DNA of 17,148 bases. Source: Pleurocapsa sp. MO_226.B13. Lineage in GTDB: Bacteria > Cyanobacteriota > Cyanobacteriia > Cyanobacteriales > Xenococcaceae. The DNA lies in assembly GCA_030064795.1 (NCBI GenBank), contig JASJEI010000207.1:1-17148 (forward strand). Direction: 5' to 3'. A program made the translations under genes and the position numbers. The notes beneath the pieces were generated by a model that searched no databases, was not told where the DNA came from, and saw nothing but the letters and a program-made list of their open reading frames with translations. Below, piece by piece: positions 1 to 7,202 of this stretch; position 1 is the stretch's first letter, and the number at the start of each line of letters is the position of its first letter.

Positions 1-10
1 AGTGATTTAG

Positions 11-2239
11 TTCGAGCTTAGTTATCGTAAAATTTACGCTAACCAACTCTCCTTTCTCCCACACATTTTTTCGCTCACCCCGCAGCTACATACTCATGCA
101 GTAATAATCAACGGAACTCAGAATAGCGAGGGTAAATGGTACAGCCTCAATAGCGACGAACTATTTAGAAATCAAAAGCTGTTAGGTCAGATTTATCAAA
201 ATGAGCTAGCAAACCGCGCTCAGAAGTTAGGGTATGAGATAGAACAACGTGGAAACGGGCAATTTGACTTAAAAGGATACACTCAGGAGCATCTAGACTA
301 TTATTCCAAACGCAGGAAGCAGATTGTAGAAGCAGCAGGCGAGGACGCATCCAGAAAGCAGATTGAACTGGCTGCACTCAAAACTCGAAAACCCAAAGGC
401 AAAGAAATACCCAGAGAAGAGTTACAGAAATACTGGAAAGCAGAAGCTAAAACTATTGGCATTCAACATCCCCAACCAAATAAGGTGTATCAAAAAAAGG
501 GTGTTGATAATTCAGATAAAGCAGTCGCCGAAGCCATCGCCCATGCTTCGGAAAGAAAGGTTAATTTCAAACTTGAGGAACTAGAAAAGTTTGCTCTAAA
601 TGAAATCGGTAACTATTCCTGGCGTGACTTACAAAAATCGATTAACCAAAATCAAAATCTACTCAAAGCCAAAGATAATCAATACACTACGCTGTCGGCT
701 CTAAACCGCGAACTGGATACCATCAGAATAGTTAACGAGGGTAAAGGATCATTCGATCGAGTTACCCAATCAAAAGCAGTACAAGAACAACTCAAAGATA
801 AAGAACTAACAGAAGGACAATATAACGCCGTCATGACTGCCAGCACCTCCTTTGATTCAATCATCGCCTGGCAGGGTAAAGCAGGAGCGGGTAAAACCTA
901 TGCTCTTAATGAATTCAAACAGATTGCTGAAAATAAAGGATACACGGTTAAGGGTTTTGCCCCTTCAGCAGAAGCAGCTAAAGTACTGGGTGAGGAATTG
1001 GGAATTAAATCTAATACTGTTGCCAGGAAACTTGTCAGTCAACCGAACGAAGAAAATAAGCAGCAAATTTGGATAGTTGATGAAGCTGGGTTGCTCAATG
1101 CCAAAGATACCCATTCACTACTTAAAAAAGCAGAAGAGGAAAGAGCGAGAATTTTATTGGTTGGGGACACGCGACAACTATCGGCAGTAGAAGCTGGCAA
1201 TCCCTTTAAATCCCTACAGAAAGCAGGAATAGAGACAGCCTATCTAAATCAATCCCTGAGACAAAAAACCGCAGATTTAAAAGCAGCAGTAAATAAAATC
1301 TCAGACGGGCAAATTAACGATGGCGTTAAAATTCTAGATGAAAACGGCAGAATCAAAGACTCTGGAGATAAAAGAGCCGAACAAATTGCCAACGATTATA
1401 TTAACCTAAGCCCAGAAGAAAGAAAAAAGACTTTAATACTAGCTGGCACTCACGCAGATAGAGAAGAAATCCTCAACGAGATTAGAACACGACTTAAGGA
1501 GGAAGGAAGTTTAGGGCAGCAGGAAACGGTTGGCACTAGACTAAAATCTAAAGACCTTACTAGAACACAAATGAAGTATACCCATCATTACCAGGTGGGC
1601 GATACAGTGATGCCTTTAAGAAATTACGGGCAGCTAGAAAAGGGTAAATTGTACACGGTTGCTGGTATAGAAAAAGATATCCTCACACTAAATAGAAGTG
1701 GAAATTTACACTACTTCAATCCATCACAGTTTGAAAAAGCAGTTTACGAGAGAAAAAGAATAGGCATACTCAAAGGCGATCGCCTGAAATGGACGCGAAA
1801 TGATACCAAACTCGGCAGAAGAAATGGTCAGGAATTTAATGTAATCGGGATCAATCAAAACTTTGCCACCATTCAGTACGATAACGGCAAACGAGAAAAC
1901 ATTAACTTGAATAAACCTCAGAACTTAGATCATGCCCTAGTCTCCACTACCTACAGCAGCCAGGGTAAAACGGCTAATAGAGTTTTAGTCTCTGCTACTT
2001 CAGATAAAACTTTAAGCAAGGAAAGTTTTTATGTTGCTGCCTCCCGCGCTAAGTTCAATCTAACTATTTATTCTCAAGACCAAGAAAAACTGCTAGCTAG
2101 AGCGCAGGAAAGCCAAGCTAAACTCAATCCGCTAGAGGTCTTAGAACAGCAGTCCAAGGCTGCAAAGAAAATCGATACTAACCTTCAGGGAATTTTCAAT
2201 AGCTACCGACAGAAAGCAGCCCAGTCAAGGTTAAGTTAA
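11..2239 (+). CDS. MobF (TrwC/TraI-like) relaxase-helicase, 5'-truncated and with replaced C-terminus
   Basis: MobF relaxases nick plasmid DNA at oriT and unwind the strand to be transferred. The frame is open from 11 to 2239 but has no ATG, GTG or TTG before GTG 485, and an in-frame TAG lies at 8-10. Relaxase homology starts at about 80 with the metal-binding end of motif III, PQLHTHAVIING (two His codons, 89-97), followed by WYSLNSDELF. The catalytic tyrosine region and the usual H-x3-SR before this motif are absent. The helicase half is complete: Walker A GKAGAGKT (875-898), Walker B IVDEAG (1073-1090), LVGDTRQLSAVE, STTYSSQGK and FYVAASRAK. The last seven codons (AAQSRLS) and the stop come from the IS4 element; the native tail lies at 4258-4370. 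About 742 codons remain, so relaxase activity is probably lost. A helicase-only product from GTG 485 is possible, although no Shine-Dalgarno precedes it. Confidence 0.82.
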   Translation, partial: FELSYRKIYANQLSFLPHIFSLTPQLHTHAVIINGTQNSEGKWYSLNSDELFRNQKLLGQIYQNELANRAQKLGYEIEQRGNGQFDLKGYTQEHLDYYSKRRKQIVEAAGEDASRKQIELAALKTRKPKGKEIPREELQKYWKAEAKTIGIQHPQPNKVYQKKGVDNSDKAVAEAIAHASERKVNFKLEELEKFALNEIGNYSWRDLQKSINQNQNLLKAKDNQYTTLSALNRELDTIRIVNEGKGSFDRVTQSKAVQEQLKDKELTEGQYNAVMTASTSFDSIIAWQGKAGAGKTYALNEFKQIAENKGYTVKGFAPSAEAAKVLGEELGIKSNTVARKLVSQPNEENKQQIWIVDEAGLLNAKDTHSLLKKAEEERARILLVGDTRQLSAVEAGNPFKSLQKAGIETAYLNQSLRQKTADLKAAVNKISDGQINDGVKILDENGRIKDSGDKRAEQIANDYINLSPEERKKTLILAGTHADREEILNEIRTRLKEEGSLGQQETVGTRLKSKDLTRTQMKYTHHYQVGDTVMPLRNYGQLEKGKLYTVAGIEKDILTLNRSGNLHYFNPSQFEKAVYERKRIGILKGDRLKWTRNDTKLGRRNGQEFNVIGINQNFATIQYDNGKRENINLNKPQNLDHALVSTTYSSQGKTANRVLVSATSDKTLSKESFYVAASRAKFNLTIYSQDQEKLLARAQESQAKLNPLEVLEQQSKAAKKIDTNLQGIFNSYRQKAAQSRLS
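2207..2231. repeat. Left target duplication and left terminal repeat of the IS4 element
   Basis: 2207-2216 is CGACAGAAAG, the target copy, still in the relaxase frame (Arg-Gln-Lys). 2217-2231 is CAGCCCAGTCAAGGT, the left terminal repeat, and is translated as the artificial end of the relaxase. Confidence 0.93.
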
Positions 2240-2395
2240 TAAAAGCTGAAAGCCATGTTCAGACTAGTTTGATGGACAATGAGAATTTAAAAGTGGGTTG
2301 TACAATTGTCTGAGTTTCTAACCTTAACCTCAAAAAGATAGAGTCAAGACGAAAAAAGTGCCATGTTTCGGGTTCAATCACGGGGATTTGAGTCC

Positions 2396-2619
2396 AAAAA
2401 TCTGAGCTTCTGTTTCCTCTCTTATTGGAAGCTATTATCATCAAGTTCAGAGTGACAGGAGTCTCCTCTATGGGGAAAAAGTTAGCGTATGTTTTCCGCT
2501 AACAAAACCGCTCTATCCTGCTCCCTTAAGAGCAGCCAAAAAATCTGACCGTTTTTTCCGCAGATTATTGAGAGAGTTATCATCAAGTTCAGAGTGATAA
2601 CAGGAGTTTCCCCGATGTG
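2396..2619 (+). repeat. Imperfect duplication (period about 145 bp) in the transposase leader
   Basis: 2396-2473 and about 2538-2619 are imperfect direct copies. Both contain TTATCATCAAGTTCAGAGTGA followed by an AGGAG ribosome-binding site and an ATG eight bases further on (AGGAG 2457-2461 with ATG 2470; AGGAG 2602-2606 with ATG 2615). The second copy is the transposase start. The first starts a mini-ORF. The duplication lies wholly inside the IS and may be part of its expression control or simply a local tandem duplication. Confidence 0.8.
2470..2502 (+). CDS. 10-codon mini-ORF upstream of the IS4 transposase
   Basis: ATG 2470 encodes MGKKLAYVFR and stops with TAA at 2500-2502. It has an AGGAG eight bases upstream, the same signal and spacing as the transposase gene 145 bp downstream. 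It could be a short leader peptide, or just the first copy of the duplicated start region, decaying. Nothing but the ribosome-binding site supports translation. Confidence 0.35.
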   Translation: MGKKLAYVFR

Positions 2620-3997
2620 GTTCAGTCCCATTTTTGAGCGCTTTGTAGAAAAGAGTCCAGTCACTGTCATGGTCAGAGCCATGATGGAAGTGATTCTGGC
2701 TCCTGAGAAGCTCGATGAGTTATTTGAGCAGACGGCGCAAACTGGGTATACTCGGGAACTGCTCTTCTCTACCTTGGTCATGATGATGACCCAAGTGGTA
2801 TGCAGTATCCGTCAAAGCATGGGGTCAGTCTATAAGGCGATGTCCGCTGAAATTGGTGTGTCCAAAACTGCCGTCTACGACAAGCTGAATCGCCTAGAAC
2901 CGAATGTCAGTAAAGCTTTAGTTAAATCCACTGCTATTGACCTGACCACTATTATTCATCAATTAGGGATGGAACTTCCAGTCCTGTTGCCAGGATATCG
3001 AGTTAAAATTCTCGATGGCAATGGTCTCGGAGCCACAGAGCATCGTCTTGAGGTGCTGCGAAACACCCGAGCTGGACCCCTACCTGGAAAATCCTTAGTT
3101 GTGCTTGACCCTCAACTGGGTTTAGCCAGCGATATTTTCCCTTGTGAGGATGGTTACACTCAAGAACGCGCGCTTTTATCAGAAGTCCAAAGGACAGTCG
3201 AAGCAGGAGACTTGTGGATTGGTGACCGCAATTTCTGCACGACCGGCTTCATCTTTGCCATTGAGTCCAAGCAAGCTTTTTTCCTGGTGCGCCAACATCA
3301 AAATCTCCCTTGGCAAAAGACCAGTGCCTTGGTTGAGTCGGGAAAGACTGAAGGGGGAGTGGTGTTTGAGCAGACAGGAGTGGTCAGTTACGAAGGTCAA
3401 GAGCTTCATTGTCGCCGAGTTGTGGTGCAATTAGACCGACCGACGCGGGATGGGGAGACCGAAATCGCCCTGTTGACCAATTTACCAAAAACCGATGCTC
3501 CTTCTGTCTTAGTAGCACAATTGTATCGAAAACGTTGGCGGGTGGAAACTTTATTTCAAGTAGCTACAGAGACTTTTCACTGTGAAATTAAGACTTTGGG
3601 CTATCCCCGAGCCGCGCTCTTTTCTTTTTGCATGGCGTTGGTTGCTTACAATCTATTTTCAACTCTCAAGGGAGTTCTGGCTAGTGTTCATGGTAGCGAC
3701 TGTCACGACAAACTGTCCTATTACTATCTGGGAGAAGAACTCGACGCCACTTATCAGGGCATGATGATTGCTCTCCCGCCAGAAGATTGGTCAGACTTGG
3801 GAACCATGAGCCAGTCTCAATTTTCTTCTCTGCTGCAAGACTGGGCGCAGTCAGTTAACCTACAAGCTTTTACTTCAACTAAGAGAAAACCCAAAAAGAA
3901 AAAGCCCAAGCCGCCTTATGACCCCCTTCATCCCCATGTCTCCACGGCTCGGCTACTGGCCGAGAAAAAGAAATCTCGGGCTTCGCCAAACAAATGA
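2615..3997 (+). CDS. IS4-family transposase
   Basis: DDE transposase that cuts and joins the ends of the surrounding 2031-bp element. I place the start at ATG 2615 (460 residues, beginning MWFSPIFERF) because AGGAG lies at 2602-2606 with an eight-base spacer; the frame also opens at GTG 2594 without such a signal. The catalytic residues are visible: the first Asp in KILDGNGLG (about D134), the second in WIGDRNF (about D204), and Glu in YRKRWRVETLFQ (about E311). The last has the Y-x2-R-x3-E spacing of the IS4 YREK motif, although the final Lys position is Thr. The C-terminus is very basic, with a Lys-rich stretch before the end. No frameshift or stop interrupts it, so it is probably functional. 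Confidence 0.93.
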   Translation: MWFSPIFERFVEKSPVTVMVRAMMEVILAPEKLDELFEQTAQTGYTRELLFSTLVMMMTQVVCSIRQSMGSVYKAMSAEIGVSKTAVYDKLNRLEPNVSKALVKSTAIDLTTIIHQLGMELPVLLPGYRVKILDGNGLGATEHRLEVLRNTRAGPLPGKSLVVLDPQLGLASDIFPCEDGYTQERALLSEVQRTVEAGDLWIGDRNFCTTGFIFAIESKQAFFLVRQHQNLPWQKTSALVESGKTEGGVVFEQTGVVSYEGQELHCRRVVVQLDRPTRDGETEIALLTNLPKTDAPSVLVAQLYRKRWRVETLFQVATETFHCEIKTLGYPRAALFSFCMALVAYNLFSTLKGVLASVHGSDCHDKLSYYYLGEELDATYQGMMIALPPEDWSDLGTMSQSQFSSLLQDWAQSVNLQAFTSTKRKPKKKKPKPPYDPLHPHVSTARLLAEKKKSRASPNK

Positions 3998-4084
3998 GTC
4001 AGCTGGAGGGGCATTCGCGAATTAATGTTTTCTTTATTTGACTGCCCCAAGAGAGCAGAAGAAACCTGCTGTCTAAAAATCAGG

Positions 4085-4111
4085 TAGTTCGCGACATCTG
4101 GCCGCGAACTA
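4085..4111. other. Perfect 9-bp hairpin in the IS4 right tail
   Basis: TAGTTCGCG (4085-4093) and CGCGAACTA (4103-4111) are perfect inverted copies with a nine-base loop. A related palindrome, ATTCGCGAAT, lies near 4015. Neither is followed by a T-run, so an intrinsic terminator is not supported. They may be subterminal transposase-binding sites or block read-through transcription. Confidence 0.6.
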
Positions 4112-4232
4112 ATTCTTGAAGATCAGTTCCCTTCTTGTATTTTTCTCAAGTTAAGAATAATAATTGATCAAGAGAAACAACTTATTGATAATACCTCTCT
4201 TCTATTGAGAATCAGTTCCTTGGGCTCATGCC

Positions 4233-4257
4233 ACCTTGACTGGGCTGCGACAGAAAG
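4233..4257. repeat. Right terminal repeat and right target duplication of the IS4 element
   Basis: 4233-4247 is ACCTTGACTGGGCTG, a perfect reverse complement of the left terminal repeat. 4248-4257 is the second CGACAGAAAG target copy. Identity between the two ends stops after 15 bases. Confidence 0.93.
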
Positions 4258-4370
4258 TTACAGAGCGAGAAAAATCTCAAAAACCCCAACGACCAAAACA
4301 TCAAGTCGAAACTGCTTCTCAACAGTCAGAACAGTCAGAACTAAAACCGATAAGAAAATTAAAGAGATAA
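4258..4370 (+). pseudogene. Detached C-terminal tail of the MobF relaxase
   Basis: Read through the target duplication in the relaxase frame (CGA CAG AAA GTT ACA GAG), this stretch encodes 37 residues starting VTEREKSQKPQRPKHQVETA and ending in a basic LKPIRKLKR, then TAA at 4368-4370. It is hydrophilic and charged, as expected for the end of a relaxase. The IS4 insertion separated it from the helicase part; it has no start codon or ribosome-binding site of its own. Confidence 0.85.
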
Positions 4371-4456
4371 CTAAAAGATAACCAGTTCGATAAATGAGCC
4401 TAGAAATTAATGTAATCCTTGCTACATCTTGAATTAAATTGTCTCAAAAAGTGTGA

Positions 4457-4780
4457 ATGAATATAAATTTATGCTTAATAACTGGTTTTTTAAAAGGTTT
4501 TCAAAGTAAACTTCTTGGCAAAACAAATTACTTTAAACGCACAATGTCAGGGACACGCTTTTATATCCAAAGCAAGCAATTGAAAGAACTAAATAGAGAA
4601 AGCCAAGTTTTGGGAATTGGATTAAACGAATTAATTTCTCTAAAACTAAAGCGAGAATTATTTGAAAGTCTACCCGATTCAAAACTTTCGCTCAGGCTAG
4701 AAAGATGTGAATTAATTCTCAGTCAACTAAGTGAGGATTTGAACTTGGTAAGAAACGCGACAAGTAATTGCCACAAATAA
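4457..4780 (+). CDS. Small putative ribbon-helix-helix DNA-binding protein
   Basis: Up to 107 residues. The core TRFYIQSKQLKELNRESQ followed by GIGLNELISLKLKRELFE looks like a short beta strand and two helices, the pattern of ribbon-helix-helix proteins. In other MobF plasmids such a protein (TrwA in R388) sits beside the relaxase and coupling protein and binds oriT as relaxosome accessory factor. Here it lies between the relaxase tail and the coupling ATPase, which fits that role. The start is uncertain: ATG 4457 gives an unusual hydrophobic-basic 29-residue leader, while ATG 4544 (MSGTRFYIQ) starts right at the predicted domain. Neither has a clear Shine-Dalgarno. Fold and role are inference; another MobC-like protein or repressor is possible. 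Confidence 0.6.
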   Translation: MNINLCLITGFLKGFQSKLLGKTNYFKRTMSGTRFYIQSKQLKELNRESQVLGIGLNELISLKLKRELFESLPDSKLSLRLERCELILSQLSEDLNLVRNATSNCHK

Positions 4781-4797
4781 ATATTAGAGAGAAGCCA

Positions 4798-5103
4798 ATG
4801 CAAATTAAAGATTCACAACAGAAAGATTCGCAGAAGATTAATATTAGTCAACAAGAAGCTCAAGCCTGGAAACAAGAGGCAATTGAACTCGGTCGCTCGC
4901 AGTCTCATCTCAAGAAAATCGACCAAACTATCAATAACGCTCCAAAAACTAATATAGGAAAAGAGCAAGGATTAACTTTGGATCGCAAAGATGCTTTAGC
5001 GATGAAAAAAGACCGCTCGGATTTTCAAGAGTTAAAACTAAATAACAATCAGAGTCAAAATCAGACCGAACAAATTAGTCAGTCTAAGGGAATCAGGAGG
5101 TAG
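4798..5103 (+). CDS. Hypothetical hydrophilic protein between relaxosome gene and coupling protein
   Basis: 101 residues from ATG 4798, which has GAGAG a few bases upstream. The frame also opens at TTG 4768 and would then overlap the previous gene. The product is rich in Gln, Lys, Asn and Ser, with no membrane segment and no motif I recognise. The central part (SQQEAQAWKQEAIELGRSQS) is probably helical. It ends three bases before the coupling-protein start, and the AGGAGG for that gene lies within its last codons, so the two are likely translated together. A role in the relaxosome is suggested only by position. Confidence 0.55.
   Translation: MQIKDSQQKDSQKINISQQEAQAWKQEAIELGRSQSHLKKIDQTINNAPKTNIGKEQGLTLDRKDALAMKKDRSDFQELKLNNNQSQNQTEQISQSKGIRR
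5095..5100 (+). promoter_or_regulatory. Strong ribosome-binding site of the coupling protein
   Basis: AGGAGG sits six bases before TTG 5107. It is a perfect anti-16S match and decides the TTG start of the coupling-protein gene. Confidence 0.85.
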
Positions 5104-5106
5104 CTA

Positions 5107-6921
5107 TTGAAATTTAGCGACTCTGGTTTCGGACAAGAAATTACCAAAAATAATTGGGAGATTAAATTCCAAAATTTCTACTGGCTATTGTTAGTTTCCT
5201 TTGTCTGTGGTCTAATAATCACTTTTGTTATCTTTGCTCTGCTTGCCCCTAAAGATTCTTTTGGGATTGTCCACTGGTATTTTGCCTCATGGCTATCTTG
5301 CAAAATTCCTCTGGCTTGCTCTGCTGAGGCTATTAATAATATGCGAGTCTTACAGCCTCAAATGGAGCGGTTGGGAAGTCTGCTAGGTTTCAGCAAATTT
5401 ATCTTGGCTATAAGCACTGCTGGCTCGTTCTTCGGACTGAGATATTATTTCAAGGAGCAAGGAAAACTTTTTTCCACCGAGAAATATTTAAGGGGAGCAA
5501 AGTTTCTCTTGCCCCCACAGTTACAAGCTGTAATCGATCTTCAAGATCAAGAAACAGAATTCGATTTAGAAATAGGAAGAGAACAGATTCGACTCCCTGA
5601 ATTTTTAACTTTCCGTCACATTAGCTTTGCGGGCGCATCGGGTACGGGAAAAACCCAGGCTATCAGCGGATTACTTACTCAGTTACAGGAGAAAAGAAAT
5701 CAAAAATGTTTGATTTTGGATCTCAACGGACAATATTATTCTAGATTCGGTCGAAAAGGCGATGTAATTCTCAGTCTTTACGATAAAAGAAGTAAAGCCT
5801 GGAATTTTTGGAGCGAGGACGCGCCCGCTGAATTCTTTGCCGAAGCTCTAATCGAAGCCGATGATAAGTTTTTTGCTCCCGCTGGTCGAGCATTGCTAAC
5901 AGATCTTCTCAGGATTAACTCTGATATTGATGGATTGTGGAAAGATTTAATTTCTCAACCAAAAGACTTGATTCAGCGATTGAAGGGCGGTATAAGCCCC
6001 GCGCTGATAGGAGCAGAGGAACAAGCAGCAGGGGTTCAGGCTACAGCTTTATTACAATTCAACTTTCTACAATATTTAAATCACTGGTGTAAAGATTCCG
6101 AACCATTTCAATTGACCCAATGGTGTAAAGATAGTCAAGAAAACTGGATTTTTCTGATTGTCAGAGATCGCGATTTGGCAGCTTGTAAATCCCTGCTCAG
6201 AACTTGGGTAGACCTTACCGTCTTGGGGGTTTTACAGCGAGAAGAAGATAAGAACTATCCCCACCTTTGGCTGATTGCCGATGAATTAGCAGGATTGGGC
6301 AAACTGCCGACTTTGGGTAAATTACTCTCGCAGGGTCGTAAATACAAAGCTACAGCTTTGGTGGGATATCAAACATCGGGACAGATTGAAGATATCTACG
6401 GTAAGGATGGGGCAAAAGAAATTTTACAAGGGTTGCAAAATAAATTTGTGTTTCGCTGCTCTGACTCCGATACTTCTAAAAAATCCTCTTTACAACTTGG
6501 AGAGCAGGAAATCGAAGAAATCGCCACAACAATTCAGTTTGGCAAATTAGCCAGCAACGACCGCAATTCTTTAAATAGAAGCATCAAAACCCGTCCCGTC
6601 GTAATGCCATCGGAAATACAGAATTTGCCAGATTTGCAAGCCTATATTAAATTCTGCGATTTAAATCCTTCTAAAATCCATTTTAACTATCAAAAATATC
6701 CACAGATTAATCCTCCAAATAATTCAGAAATTCCCGAAATAAAGCTTCAAATAGTAGATATAAATACTAAATCGAAACCAGAACCAGAATACGATTTCGA
6801 CCCGAATGAATGTTTTGATCCAGAAGATACAGAGACTGAGACAGAGACAGAAACTCAATACAATTTTGACCCCGAAGAAGACGATAACAAAAACGAAGAC
6901 AATAACTTTTTACAGTTTTGA
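5107..6921 (+). CDS. Type IV coupling protein (TrwB/TraD/VirD4-like ATPase)
   Basis: Hexameric inner-membrane ATPase that links the relaxase-DNA complex to the conjugative type IV secretion channel. Of 604 residues, two N-terminal membrane segments (about 23-46 and 92-112) are followed by the motor domain. This has Walker A GASGTGKT (176-183), Walker B LWLIADE (387-393) and the conserved stretch LGKLPTLGKLLSQGRKYKAT with the downstream Gln in GYQTSGQ (422). TTG 5107 is chosen as start because of the AGGAGG six bases upstream. The C-terminus from about 550 is strongly acidic, rich in Asp, Glu and Asn, and contains a TETETETETQ run encoded by short near-identical repeats. Acidic tails of coupling proteins are thought to contact relaxosome partners. 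The gene is intact although the relaxase beside it is broken. Confidence 0.9.
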   Translation: MKFSDSGFGQEITKNNWEIKFQNFYWLLLVSFVCGLIITFVIFALLAPKDSFGIVHWYFASWLSCKIPLACSAEAINNMRVLQPQMERLGSLLGFSKFILAISTAGSFFGLRYYFKEQGKLFSTEKYLRGAKFLLPPQLQAVIDLQDQETEFDLEIGREQIRLPEFLTFRHISFAGASGTGKTQAISGLLTQLQEKRNQKCLILDLNGQYYSRFGRKGDVILSLYDKRSKAWNFWSEDAPAEFFAEALIEADDKFFAPAGRALLTDLLRINSDIDGLWKDLISQPKDLIQRLKGGISPALIGAEEQAAGVQATALLQFNFLQYLNHWCKDSEPFQLTQWCKDSQENWIFLIVRDRDLAACKSLLRTWVDLTVLGVLQREEDKNYPHLWLIADELAGLGKLPTLGKLLSQGRKYKATALVGYQTSGQIEDIYGKDGAKEILQGLQNKFVFRCSDSDTSKKSSLQLGEQEIEEIATTIQFGKLASNDRNSLNRSIKTRPVVMPSEIQNLPDLQAYIKFCDLNPSKIHFNYQKYPQINPPNNSEIPEIKLQIVDINTKSKPEPEYDFDPNECFDPEDTETETETETQYNFDPEEDDNKNEDNNFLQF

Positions 6922-6924
6922 TTT

Positions 6925-6928
6925 GGAG
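6925..6928 (+). promoter_or_regulatory. Stranded Shine-Dalgarno of the gene at 9070
   Basis: GGAG follows the coupling-protein stop and precedes TAAGTTTTAAT. If the element 6940-9065 and one TTTAAT copy are removed, this GGAG lies nine bases before the ATG now at 9070. It is therefore the original ribosome-binding site of that gene, left 2.1 kb away by the insertion. Confidence 0.72.
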
Positions 6929-6939
6929 TAAGTTTTAAT

Positions 6940-7109
6940 CCCACATTCATCAGCCCCACAGATGAAGTACATCAGAAATCGGAATGGAAAAGCGATGCAA
7001 TAAAGAAAAAGAACCAGAATGAACTGGATCGAGTGAGAATAAGGAAAATTCCGAGGGAGTGCGATCGCTAAAATGCCTCATTCTCATGAAGCATCTCTTC
7101 ATGAGAATG
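6940..7109. repeat. Left long inverted repeat of the IS1634-like element
   Basis: The arm contains a chain of small palindromes: GATG/CATC near 6961-6973, ATCG/CGAT, CCAG/CTGG, and at its inner end a 13-bp stem CATTCTCATGAAG (7079-7091) with CTTCATGAGAATG (7097-7109) around a five-base loop. It also contains a HIP1 octamer at 7061-7068. It pairs with 8896-9065 on the opposite strand. Confidence 0.8.
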
Positions 7110-7202
7110 AATAAAAGAATAAATAATTAAGAATTCAGAATAAGGAGTCAAAAATCAAGATAATTGAAAAGAAGAACAAAAAAGATAAATTATTAAGTAA
7201 AA

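Larger units (their letters stand above)
2217..4247 (+). mobile_element. IS4-family insertion sequence (2031 bp)
   Basis: The element is bounded by perfect 15-bp terminal inverted repeats (2217-2231 CAGCCCAGTCAAGGT; 4233-4247 is its reverse complement). Flanking copies of CGACAGAAAG (2207-2216 and 4248-4257) form a 10-bp target duplication, a length usual for the IS4 family. It carries one transposase gene in + orientation, a 398-bp left leader with an internal duplication, and a 250-bp right tail with palindromes. Joining the flanks and dropping one target copy restores a continuous relaxase reading frame to a stop at 4368-4370, which confirms the boundaries. The perfect repeats and intact transposase suggest a recent, potentially active copy. 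Confidence 0.94.

Noticed and set aside
2482..2781. Minus-strand open frame at the start of the IS4 transposase
   Set aside because: Shadow of the transposase codons and its leader duplication, with no start signal and no family-like sequence.
3144..3434. Second + strand frame inside the IS4 transposase
   Set aside because: Overlaps the DDE domain entirely in another frame. IS4 elements are not known to need a frameshift, and the main frame is complete.
4371..4456. Possible oriT between relaxase tail and the small RHH gene
   Set aside because: No clear inverted repeat or nic-like sequence was seen; oriT is more likely outside the window.
7079..7109. 13-bp hairpin read as an intrinsic terminator after the coupling protein
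   Set aside because: No T-run follows, the stem is AT-rich, and the same hairpin recurs at the other end of the IS, so it belongs to the element.
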